Assembly: GCA_945952415.1 (NCBI GenBank)
Contig: CAMFIF010000013.1
Span: forward strand, 42,373 to 106,372
Source: an uncultured Rhizobium sp.
Lineage (GTDB): Bacteria; Pseudomonadota; Alphaproteobacteria; Rhizobiales; Rhizobiaceae
Direction: 5' to 3'
Length of the DNA: 64,000 nt
Below are positions 1 to 9,310 of this stretch, piece by piece. Below the pieces are notes generated by a model. It made no database searches. It was given only the letters and a program-made list of their open reading frames with translations, and was not told where the DNA came from. The translations under genes and the position numbers were made by a program. The stretch's first letter is position 1; every line of letters starts with the position of its first letter.

Positions 1-2550
<2,550 letters not shown>

Positions 2551-2639
2551 TCCACCCCTCCTTGCGCTGCAGCAAAAGATTCCTATTTCTGGTGTAATTG
2601 GCGCTATGGTGCGCTTGTGACGAGAAAGGGATGATCGAG

Positions 2640-3137
2640 ATGAACGCGACCGGAAAACGGAGCCTGCTGCTGGCCGGCCTGATGACCCTTGGAGCCGCCT
2701 TTCCCGCCGGGGCCGAGGTTGTGGGCAAGATCGGCGTCGACTGGATCGGCAACGACATCGTCGTCGAGGCACTGGCCGACCCGAAGGTCGAGGGCGTGAC
2801 CTGCCATGTCACCTATTTCGATCGCAGTGTGATCGACCGCCTGCAGAAGGGCAACTGGTTCGAGGACCCTTCCAACAATTCCATCGCCTGCCGCCAGACC
2901 GGGCCGATTTCCGTTGGCGACATCGATCTTTCCGAGGATGGCGAGGAGGTGTTCCGGCAGGGCATGTCGCTGATCTGGAAGAAAATGGTCGTCAACCGCA
3001 TCTATGACCGCAAGAACGATACGCTGGTTTATGTCGTGCATACGCGCCAGGTGACCGACGGTTCGGCGAAAATGGCTATTTCCACGGTGCCGCTCTACGG
3101 CCAGGCCGTGAACTGGAAGAACGGGAAGCCGCAATAA
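2640..3137 (+). CDS. creA: CreA family protein, secreted
   Basis: 165-residue protein resembling the CreA family, whose biochemical role is unknown. It has a clear Sec signal peptide: a basic start (MNATGKRS), a hydrophobic core and an AGA cleavage site just before EVVGKIGVDW. Family hallmarks are the VGKIGVDWIGNDI opening, the VTCHVTYFDRS segment and the conserved cysteine in NSIACRQTG. ATG 2640 is chosen because AAAGGG sits about 9 bases upstream; ATG 2631 is in frame but would abut that site. The gene follows the exonuclease after a 90-base gap. It is likely periplasmic. Confidence 0.85.
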   Translation: MNATGKRSLLLAGLMTLGAAFPAGAEVVGKIGVDWIGNDIVVEALADPKVEGVTCHVTYFDRSVIDRLQKGNWFEDPSNNSIACRQTGPISVGDIDLSEDGEEVFRQGMSLIWKKMVVNRIYDRKNDTLVYVVHTRQVTDGSAKMAISTVPLYGQAVNWKNGKPQ

Positions 3138-3437
3138 CGGGCAATTGAAACGTTTAAGTCGGCATCACCCAAAAATGGTCCAAATTTTCTGCCTGCGCGG
3201 TTCAATATTTCGCAAAAACCTCTTCCGTTACGGCGAATCTTGTGCAAACCTTGGATTGTACAAAGCGACTGCGCCGTTTCGCGAATGACGGTGAAGGCGC
3301 CTTCTGTGCACGCCCGGATCGGCTCGGTGGCGTTACCCCAGCGACCGCAGCCCCCAACAAAAGCCTCGAACCGTCATTGGTTCGGGGCTTTTTGTTGTTT
3401 CATGGCCTAGCAAATGGACAGGCTCGCTTCGCTGCAT
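3138..3437. other. Gene-poor gap with no convincing ORF; possible untranslated transcript
   Basis: About 300 bases between creA and the cheW terminator. No ORF here has a ribosome binding site and family resemblance. The only strong element is an intrinsic terminator hairpin reading rightward at 3359-3393. It lies more than 220 bases after the creA stop, which leaves room either for a long creA 3' UTR or for an independent small RNA. I found no strong promoter match, so an sRNA is only a possibility. Confidence 0.4.
3359..3393 (+). terminator. Rho-independent terminator downstream of creA
   Basis: A 14-bp stem (3359-3372 with 3379-3392, one T-G pair) closes a six-base loop and is followed by a T run. 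Flanking CAACAAA/TTTGTTG bases extend the stem, so it could also act on leftward transcripts. It is the first terminator after creA on the plus strand. Confidence 0.75.
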
Positions 3438-3470
3438 AAAAAAACGCCGCTCTTCGAAGAAGAGCGGCGT
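3438..3470 (-). terminator. Rho-independent terminator of the mcp-cheW unit
   Basis: Perfect 12-bp inverted repeat (3444-3455 with 3459-3470) with a three-base loop. The plus strand carries an A run at 3438-3444, which is a U tract on the minus-strand transcript. It lies just after the cheW stop. Confidence 0.85.
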
Positions 3471-3493
3471 CCCGACGATGCAACCTTAAGGGT

Positions 3494-3958
3494 TTAAGCG
3501 GCCTGGGCCAGTTCGTCCGCGATGACGGTGTCCAGATTGAGGAAGCAGACCATGGACTTTTCGAGCGCGACGATGCCGCGGCAGAAGGCGCGCTGGGCTT
3601 CCGGGATGATTTCCGGCGGCGGCTGCAGGTCTTCGCTGCGGATGGTCATCATGTCGGATACCTGCTCGACCAGCAGGCCGACGAGCTTGCCGGCAATATC
3701 CGTGACGATGATGGCGGAGCGTTCGGACGGTTCGGTGTGATTCATGCCCAGGCGGCAGGCCATGTCGATGACCGGGATCACGGCGCCGCGAAGGTTGATG
3801 AGGCCCAGAACGTAGGGCGGCGTGTGGGGCATTGGCGTGACCGGCGCCCAGCCGCGAATTTCGCGGATCGCCATGATGTCGATGCAGAATTCCTGATCGG
3901 CAAGATGGAAGGATACGATTTCCAGATACGCACCGGACTGCTTGATGGCGTTCGACAT
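3494..3958 (-). CDS. cheW: Chemotaxis coupling protein CheW
   Basis: 154-residue single-domain CheW, the adaptor that links chemoreceptors to the CheA kinase in polar arrays. Typical features are the opening beta strand YLEIVSFHLADQEFCIDI, the IREIRGW segment, and the GLINLRGAVIPVIDMACRLG core that contacts receptor and kinase. It begins two bases after the stop of the chemoreceptor gene, so the two are probably translated from one message, and a terminator follows at once. No cheA, cheY or flagellar gene is nearby, so this pair is an outlying chemotaxis unit that probably plugs into a pathway encoded elsewhere. Confidence 0.95.
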   Translation of the reverse strand: MSNAIKQSGAYLEIVSFHLADQEFCIDIMAIREIRGWAPVTPMPHTPPYVLGLINLRGAVIPVIDMACRLGMNHTEPSERSAIIVTDIAGKLVGLLVEQVSDMMTIRSEDLQPPPEIIPEAQRAFCRGIVALEKSMVCFLNLDTVIADELAQAA

Positions 3959-3960
3959 GA

Positions 3961-5928
3961 TCAGAACTCTTCCCAGTTATCGCTTGCTCGGACAGGATCT
4001 GCCTGCGCGGCTGCGCTGCTTCTGTTGAAAGCACCGGCGACCTTATTCACCAGTGCCCGGGCAGGAGAAGGCTGTGGGGCCGGTTTCTCCTGCGCGACCC
4101 TTTTGACAGAGTATTCGAGATTTCTTTCCCGGAGCTTAAAGTGGCTGATGGCCTGGATGAGCTTGTCTGCATCCTGCGCCAGGGTGTGGCTTGCGGCGCT
4201 CGTTTCTTCCACCATGGCGGCATTCTGCTGGGTGACCTGATCCATGGTGCTGACGGCGGAGTTGACCTCCGAAAGGCCGGTATTCTGCTCGCGGGTGTCG
4301 GTGGCGATGGAAAGGACATGATCGCTGATCCGCACGACATCTTCGCCGATATGCTGGAGCACCTCGCCGGTGGCTGTCACCATGCCGACACCGTTGCGCA
4401 CTTCCTCGCTCGACTTGTTGACGAGAATCTTGATGTCCTTGGCGGCGGTGGCGGCGCGGCCGGCGAGCTCCCGCACTTCCTGGGCGACGACCGCGAAGCC
4501 CTTGCCCGCTTCGCCGGCACGGGCCGCTTCCACGCCCGCATTGAGGGCGAGAAGGTTGGTCTGGAAGGCGATCTCGTCGATGACGTTGATGATGTTGCCG
4601 ATCTCGCGGGAGGCATCCTCGATCCGCTCCATGGCGGCCATGGCGTCGGACACGACCTTGCCGGAGCGTTCCGAGGTCTGGCGGGTTGCCTCGACCATCT
4701 TGCCCGCTTCGCCTGCCTTGTCGGCGGAATTGCGCACGCGGGTGGTGATCTGCTCGATGGCGGCTGCGGTCTGTTCCAGAGAGGCGGCCTGATGTTCGGT
4801 GCGCTTGGCGAGATCCTCGGCGGCCGAGCGCATCTGCCGGCTGTAGGACTGGATCGACATCGAGTTCTGGCGGATGTCGCCGACCACCGATTGCAGCTCG
4901 GTGATGGTCTTGTTGAAATCGTGACGCAGGCGCTCGAGATCGCTGCGGAAGGGCGTGTCGATGGTGGAGGTGATGTCGCCGCTCGCCAGCCGTCCAAGGC
5001 CATCGGCCAAGGCTTCCACGGCGAAGCGGATGGCGTCCGCATCCTCTTTCTGGGCGGCTTCGGCGGTCCGGCGCTCGTTGTCGCGCAGCAGGCGCGCCTC
5101 CTCGGAGCGGGCTTCGAGCGTCTGCTTGTCCATGGCCGCCTGGCGGAAGAGATCCGTCGAACGGGCCATTTCGCCGATTTCGTCGCCACGGTCGATCAGG
5201 CTGACGGGGGTGGCAATATCACCATCGAGGATCCGCTGCATGCTCTCGCGGATGGCGAGAATGCCGCGACGCAGGTTGCTGCCGTGAACGAGCTGCAGAA
5301 GGGCAACGCCGGCAAGCGCGAGGAGGCCGGTTGCCAGCTGGATATAAAGGGAGGTTTCCGAGGCGGTCTTGGCGGCGAGCAGGTGATCCTGCACGGACTG
5401 GGTTCCCTTGGCCGCCATGTCGGTCAGGAGCGCGGCCATCGTATCGCCGGACTTGTCGATCGTGTCGTCGATGGCATCATAGGCAGCTTCGGGAGCGCCC
5501 TGTTCCACCAGGTTCTTCAGGTCCACGGCAATGGCCTTTCGGAGCGCCTCAAGATCGGTCGAAAAGCTGCTGACCCTCGATGATTCCCCGAGAGATTGCG
5601 CCAGGCTTTGCAGCGTCGGCTCGCCATCCTTCAGGATCTTCAGCGAGTTTTCGATGATTTCGGTCCGTTCCGGATAAACCTTTCGGTCAGCACGGTCGAC
5701 CAGCGTGTCCATGGCGGCGAGCACCATGGTGACATTGGCGTGGCGCATGTCCACCGCGGTCACCACTTCGGCCCGAAGCGCGTCGGCCCTCTGGAGGTCC
5801 GTGGCAATGACGGCGTTCTCGTAGGCACCCACGGCAATGATGGATGCAATGCCCGCGGCGGCGCCGATGCCCAGGGTCCAGAGGCGCTGGCTGACGGACA
5901 GAGTTCTCTTGGTAATGTGCTGCGACAT
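3961..5928 (-). CDS. Methyl-accepting chemotaxis protein with C-terminal NWEEF tether
   Basis: 655-residue transmembrane chemoreceptor. An N-terminal membrane helix (about 18-37) is followed by a helical periplasmic domain of about 150 residues, a second membrane helix (about 192-213), a HAMP domain, a second HAMP-like stretch near 300-345, and a long coiled-coil signalling domain. The hairpin tip contains DEIAFQTNLLALNAGVEAARAGE, the CheA/CheW contact site. The last five residues are NWEEF, close to the NWETF pentapeptide that tethers CheR/CheB in enterobacterial receptors. GAGGAA lies about six bases before ATG 5928. The ligand cannot be read from the sequence. It is transcribed with cheW. 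Confidence 0.95.
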   Translation of the reverse strand: MSQHITKRTLSVSQRLWTLGIGAAAGIASIIAVGAYENAVIATDLQRADALRAEVVTAVDMRHANVTMVLAAMDTLVDRADRKVYPERTEIIENSLKILKDGEPTLQSLAQSLGESSRVSSFSTDLEALRKAIAVDLKNLVEQGAPEAAYDAIDDTIDKSGDTMAALLTDMAAKGTQSVQDHLLAAKTASETSLYIQLATGLLALAGVALLQLVHGSNLRRGILAIRESMQRILDGDIATPVSLIDRGDEIGEMARSTDLFRQAAMDKQTLEARSEEARLLRDNERRTAEAAQKEDADAIRFAVEALADGLGRLASGDITSTIDTPFRSDLERLRHDFNKTITELQSVVGDIRQNSMSIQSYSRQMRSAAEDLAKRTEHQAASLEQTAAAIEQITTRVRNSADKAGEAGKMVEATRQTSERSGKVVSDAMAAMERIEDASREIGNIINVIDEIAFQTNLLALNAGVEAARAGEAGKGFAVVAQEVRELAGRAATAAKDIKILVNKSSEEVRNGVGMVTATGEVLQHIGEDVVRISDHVLSIATDTREQNTGLSEVNSAVSTMDQVTQQNAAMVEETSAASHTLAQDADKLIQAISHFKLRERNLEYSVKRVAQEKPAPQPSPARALVNKVAGAFNRSSAAAQADPVRASDNWEEF

Positions 5929-6171
5929 GAATTCCTCGTCTCATTGCCGATAGAGCGGCTTCCATGCGAACGATTGGTCATGCACAGGCCCGCGGCGCGG
6001 GGGACGGCTTATGCGTCACTTCACGGCAACCACCCGCGGAAAAGCCGTGTGCGCGGCCTAGGGCGGGCAGGATGGTCGCCAGATCAGTTAATCAGCATAA
6101 GTAACAATGTTTAAGTATTGGATAATCACATTTGACCATTAATCCCTAACCATGTCTCCGCAAAAGACAGG

Positions 6172-6966
6172 TCAGGACACGTCGATCGTTGCCCGGTAGA
6201 CGTGCCAGGTCGCATGTCCGAGAACGGGCAGAACGAAGAGCAGGCCCAGGAAGGCGGGAACGAGGGCGGCGAGGGCAGCGGCGCCTACAAGGAACCCAAA
6301 GGTGAGGAGCGGAACGGGATTTTCCGCAACCGCCCGGACGCTCGTTATCATGGCGGTGACGAAATCCACTTCGTGATCGAGAAGCAGCGGCATGGAGATG
6401 ACCGTGACGGAAAAGAGCACGGTGGCCAGCACCGCACCCACCAGCGTGCCGACGCCGAGAAACAGAAGGCCTTGGGTTGTCGAGACGATCATCACCATCA
6501 GCTGATCGAGCTCGGCGGGCGCCTTGTAGCCGAGGAAGAGCGCAAAGAGCAGGCGGACCTGATAGATCCAGATCCAGAAGATGAACAGCACGACGAAGGC
6601 CATCCAGGAGAGCTGCCGCTCCCGCTGGCGGAAGACTTCGGCCAGCACGCCGGACCAGGTGATGGGCAAACCCTCCTCGCGGCGGCGGCTGATTTCATAA
6701 AGGCCGACGGCGATGAAGGGACCGATCAGAGGAAAGCCGATGGCGACCGGGATGATCAGCCAGGGCAGGTGATAGATGGCGAGGGCCGAGACGATGAACA
6801 GGCCGCCCAGCGCATAGATCGCCCCAAAGAAAAGACCGAAGCGCATATGGGCGCGGAAATCGTCTATGCCGAGCAGGATTGCCCGCCCTATATCGCCGAC
6901 CGAGAGCGCCCTGATCCTGATCCGCCGTTGCGGCGGCGCCGCATCCGTCAGCCCCGTGCTTTCCAT
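6172..6966 (-). CDS. DUF2189 family integral membrane protein
   Basis: 264-residue protein matching the DUF2189 family of unknown function. After a short basic cytoplasmic N terminus (RRIRIRALSVGDIGRAILLGIDDF) there are about six hydrophobic segments: roughly 42-62, 70-95, 120-145, 160-190, 195-215 and 225-250. The family signature is the DF...GLFFGAIYALGG segment and the GPFIAVGLYEISRRRE loop. It stands alone between the chemoreceptor and the small ORF upstream of sco, with both neighbours read away from it. No substrate or partner can be inferred. Confidence 0.85.
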   Translation of the reverse strand: MESTGLTDAAPPQRRIRIRALSVGDIGRAILLGIDDFRAHMRFGLFFGAIYALGGLFIVSALAIYHLPWLIIPVAIGFPLIGPFIAVGLYEISRRREEGLPITWSGVLAEVFRQRERQLSWMAFVVLFIFWIWIYQVRLLFALFLGYKAPAELDQLMVMIVSTTQGLLFLGVGTLVGAVLATVLFSVTVISMPLLLDHEVDFVTAMITSVRAVAENPVPLLTFGFLVGAAALAALVPAFLGLLFVLPVLGHATWHVYRATIDVS

Positions 6967-7109
6967 CCGTCATCCTCCCCGAAGACCGCGATTGGGTCAG
7001 TGTTCCCCGGAACAAGATTTCCGTCTTTGAATTTTGTCAAGAACCTGTCGCGTGGCGGCAAAAAACTGGCCCGTTTGCGCAGGCGCCGCACTTCGGGTAA
7101 AGTTCGGCC

Positions 7110-7259
7110 ATGCGTTCCGATGCGATCAAATGGCCACTGGCAATCTCCGCTGTCCTTCTTTCCGGGCTGTTGCTCATGCTCGGCATGGCGGGCTGGATTC
7201 GCCATGCTGCGGATCTGATGCTCTCCCTCGGCCAGGCCGGTCTATCCTGGTGCCTCTGA
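7110..7259 (+). CDS. Predicted 49-residue membrane protein
   Basis: Short ORF beginning ATG CGT TCC GAT GCG and ending TGA at 7257-7259. The product has one strongly hydrophobic segment (about residues 9-30, rich in Leu, Ala and Ile) followed by an amphipathic tail ending SWCL. GGGTAAAG lies 8-15 bases upstream but is a weak ribosome binding site. It lies on the same strand as the SCO1-type gene, 127 bases upstream of it, and could share its transcript. I do not recognise a family. It could be a real small membrane protein or a chance ORF. Confidence 0.4.
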   Translation: MRSDAIKWPLAISAVLLSGLLLMLGMAGWIRHAADLMLSLGQAGLSWCL

Positions 7260-7386
7260 CAGGCCCCGTCGCTGCGGCAAATCCGCCTTCCCTTCAGGGT
7301 TCACGGCGCTCGTGATTTGCATCCGAAGGCGGGCCGGGCTATCAGCAGCGTCAAACAGAGCTTTCCGATGTCAGGAGTATTTCCCC

Positions 7387-7992
7387 ATGCGCTCCGTCCG
7401 TATCATGCTGTGGACCGCCACGATCGTACTTGCCGGCCTGGTTGCCATCCTTGGCTATACCTATACGCGCTCCAGCGGCGAGCTGGCCGAAGCGCCCTTC
7501 GGCGTTCCCTTCCAGCTTGTGAAGCAGGATGGCTCGCCGATCAGCGAGAAGGATTTCCAGGGCAAGCCGACGGCGCTGTTCTTCGGCTTTACCCATTGCC
7601 CGGATGTATGCCCCACCACGCTGTTTGAAATGGACAACTGGCTGAAGACGGTCGACCCGGACGGCAGCAAGCTGCAGGCCTTCTTCATCACCGTCGATCC
7701 CGAGCGCGACAGCCCGGCCATCATGAAAGAGTATGTCTCCAACGTGACGAACCGGATCACCGGCGTTTCCGGCGATCCGGCCAAGGTCATGGAAATGGTC
7801 AAGGGCTTCCGCGTCTATGCCAAGAAGGTGCCGACCGATCCGGCCAAGCCGGATGGGGATTATGTGATGGATCATACGGCCTCCGTGTTCCTTCTGGATG
7901 ACAAGGGCCGCTTTGCCGGCACGATTGCCTATCAGGAAGACCCGAAGGTGGCCGAGACGAAGCTCAAGAACCTCATGACCCGCAATCTCTAA
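7387..7992 (+). CDS. SCO1/SenC family copper chaperone
   Basis: 201-residue membrane-anchored thioredoxin-fold protein that delivers copper to, or reduces, the CuA site of cytochrome c oxidase. An N-terminal membrane anchor (about 8-25) is followed by the periplasmic domain. The copper ligands are visible: C71 and C75 in CPDVCP, and H163 in VMDHTASVF. The TVDPERDSP motif is typical. ATG 7387 is preceded by AGGAG; the frame extends 25 codons further upstream without family similarity. No cytochrome oxidase genes lie nearby, so its target is encoded elsewhere. Confidence 0.93.
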   Translation: MRSVRIMLWTATIVLAGLVAILGYTYTRSSGELAEAPFGVPFQLVKQDGSPISEKDFQGKPTALFFGFTHCPDVCPTTLFEMDNWLKTVDPDGSKLQAFFITVDPERDSPAIMKEYVSNVTNRITGVSGDPAKVMEMVKGFRVYAKKVPTDPAKPDGDYVMDHTASVFLLDDKGRFAGTIAYQEDPKVAETKLKNLMTRNL

Positions 7993-8024
7993 CACCCTGC
8001 ATTTGTTGCCTTAAGGACCTTTCC

Positions 8025-8909
8025 GTGAGTGAAATCCGCCTTTTCATTTCGACGACCGAAGCCCGCGCCGAACGCATTCTCGAACTTTTGACCGATGTCT
8101 TCGGCGAGGAGGATTTTGCCATCGGCACCACCGAGATCGACGAGAAGAAGGACATCTGGGAAGCTTCCATCTATCTGATGCGGGAGGATGAAGAGGCGCT
8201 GACGCCGCGTTTCCGCGCCTGCCTTCAGGAGGAGTTCGGCGACGAGGAAGTCCATCGCGAGGAGCTTCCCGACGTGGACTGGGTGGCAAAATCCCTGGAA
8301 GGGCTGAAGCCAGTGCGGGCCGGACGCTTCCTCGTTCACGGCTCCCATGATCGGGACAAGGTGCGCAAGGGCGATATCGCCATTGAAATCGATGCCGGGC
8401 AGGCCTTCGGCACCGGGCATCACGGCACCACGGCCGGTTGCCTCGAAGTGATCGAAGAGGTGCTGCGGTCACGCAAGCCCCGCAATGCGCTGGATCTCGG
8501 GACGGGAAGCGGCGTGCTGGCGATTGCCGTCAGCAAGCTCAGCCATATTCCGGTCCTCGCCACCGATATCGATCCGGTCGCAACGAAGGTGGCGGCGGAG
8601 AATGCACGCCGGAACGGCATTGTTTCGGGCCTTTCCATGGAAACCGCGCCGGGCTTTCATTCCATCGCTTTCCGCCGGCATGGGCCCTTCGATCTCATCA
8701 TCGCCAATATTCTCGCGCGACCGTTGATGCGCATGGCGCCCGATCTGGTGCGCCATCTGTCGCCCGGCGGTTCGGTGATCCTGTCGGGTATCCTGGCGAG
8801 CCAGCGCTGGAAGGTGCTTTCGGCCTATAATGGCGTGAAGCTGCGCCATGTGCGCACCATCTGGCGGAATGGCTGGGTGACCATCCACCTGGACAGTCCG
8901 CTCGCCTGA
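8025..8909 (+). CDS. prmA: Ribosomal protein L11 methyltransferase PrmA
   Basis: 294-residue S-adenosylmethionine-dependent enzyme that trimethylates ribosomal protein L11. An N-terminal L11-recognition domain (about 1-100) is followed by a Rossmann methyltransferase domain. The FGTGHHGTT loop, the SAM-binding ALDLGTGSGVLAIA and the LIIANILARPL motif are all intact. The start is GTG 8025 with AAGGA about eight bases upstream. It follows sco by 32 bases and may be transcribed with it. No plus-strand terminator follows; the hairpin at 8952-8972 is oriented for the minus strand. Confidence 0.96.
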   Translation: MSEIRLFISTTEARAERILELLTDVFGEEDFAIGTTEIDEKKDIWEASIYLMREDEEALTPRFRACLQEEFGDEEVHREELPDVDWVAKSLEGLKPVRAGRFLVHGSHDRDKVRKGDIAIEIDAGQAFGTGHHGTTAGCLEVIEEVLRSRKPRNALDLGTGSGVLAIAVSKLSHIPVLATDIDPVATKVAAENARRNGIVSGLSMETAPGFHSIAFRRHGPFDLIIANILARPLMRMAPDLVRHLSPGGSVILSGILASQRWKVLSAYNGVKLRHVRTIWRNGWVTIHLDSPLA

Positions 8910-8940
8910 GGGCGGCCCTTTCCTCCAAAACATGCCCTGA

Positions 8941-8972
8941 AAAGCAAAAAGGCGGTGCCGGAGGCACCGCCC
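8941..8972 (-). terminator. Rho-independent terminator of the minus-strand sRNA candidate
   Basis: Perfect 9-bp stem (8952-8960 with 8964-8972) and a three-base loop, with an A-rich plus strand at 8941-8951 that gives a U tract only on the minus strand. Both protein genes flanking it are on the plus strand, so it has no protein-coding minus-strand gene to serve. Confidence 0.8.
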
Positions 8973-9146
8973 ATCGATCAGTCTGACCTGATCTGCCCGC
9001 AAGCCCAAGGGAGGAGGAGGTGGCTCAAGCGGGCGCCAGATGCCCCGTATTCCGGTCGATGGGAGGGAGGAGGATACCGACGGGATCTCAGGACATCAGG
9101 TTCTGTTTGCTCCGAAACCATGTCGTTTGCGACATCGCTTCGATGG
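8941..9146 (-). ncRNA. Candidate sRNA with two anti-Shine-Dalgarno hairpin loops
   Basis: Read on the minus strand, this 200-base stretch has an ordered RNA design. A small 5' hairpin (9121-9136, ATGTCG/CGACAT) is followed by hairpin 1 (9098 to 9040), whose loop holds CCUCCUCCC (9074-9066). Hairpin 2 (9035 to 8996) exposes CCUCCUCCUCCC (9021-9010), and an intrinsic terminator ends the unit. CCUCCUCC is complementary to Shine-Dalgarno sequences. Twin loops of this kind are known from the alphaproteobacterial alpha-r14/NfeR1 group and from the Rhodobacter CCUCCUCCC-motif (cuckoo) RNAs. A plausible promoter is TGTTTA (9181-9176), a 17-base spacer, and CTAGAA (9158-9153), giving a start near 9146. 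Family membership and the 5' end are inference; the hairpins, loops and terminator are visible. Confidence 0.6.
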
Positions 9147-9163
9147 GCGCGTTCTAGCAGTTT

Positions 9164-9207
9164 TTACCGGGTGGTAAACATGTGATTGTGCATAACCGTT
9201 ATGCACC
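9164..9207. promoter_or_regulatory. Two inverted repeats at the sRNA promoter, upstream of pepP
   Basis: TTTACC-GGGT-GGTAAA (9164-9179) overlaps the predicted -35 region of the minus-strand sRNA. GTGCATAA-CCG-TTATGCAC (9189-9207) lies just beyond it, about 105 bases upstream of the aminopeptidase start. Both are exact inverted repeats with short spacers, the usual form of a dimeric repressor or activator site. The cognate regulators are unknown, and either transcript could be the target. Confidence 0.45.
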
Positions 9208-9310
9208 TCCTGCATGAAAGGCTTCCGCGACGTCCCGGGCTCAAGCCGCTTTGTGATGCCGGCATCCGCGTCTATGGTCAGCGCATCAGGATTCGAACAG
9301 GCAGAGCATC

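Noticed and set aside
4141..5583. 480-codon plus-strand ORF
   Set aside because: Lies wholly antisense to the chemoreceptor gene, has a Gly/His-rich composition typical of shadow frames in high-GC DNA, and resembles no family.
8955..9185. 76-codon plus-strand ORF with GGAGGAGG stretches
   Set aside because: No family resemblance; the GGAGGAGG runs are better explained as the complement of the anti-Shine-Dalgarno loops, and the terminator is on the minus strand.
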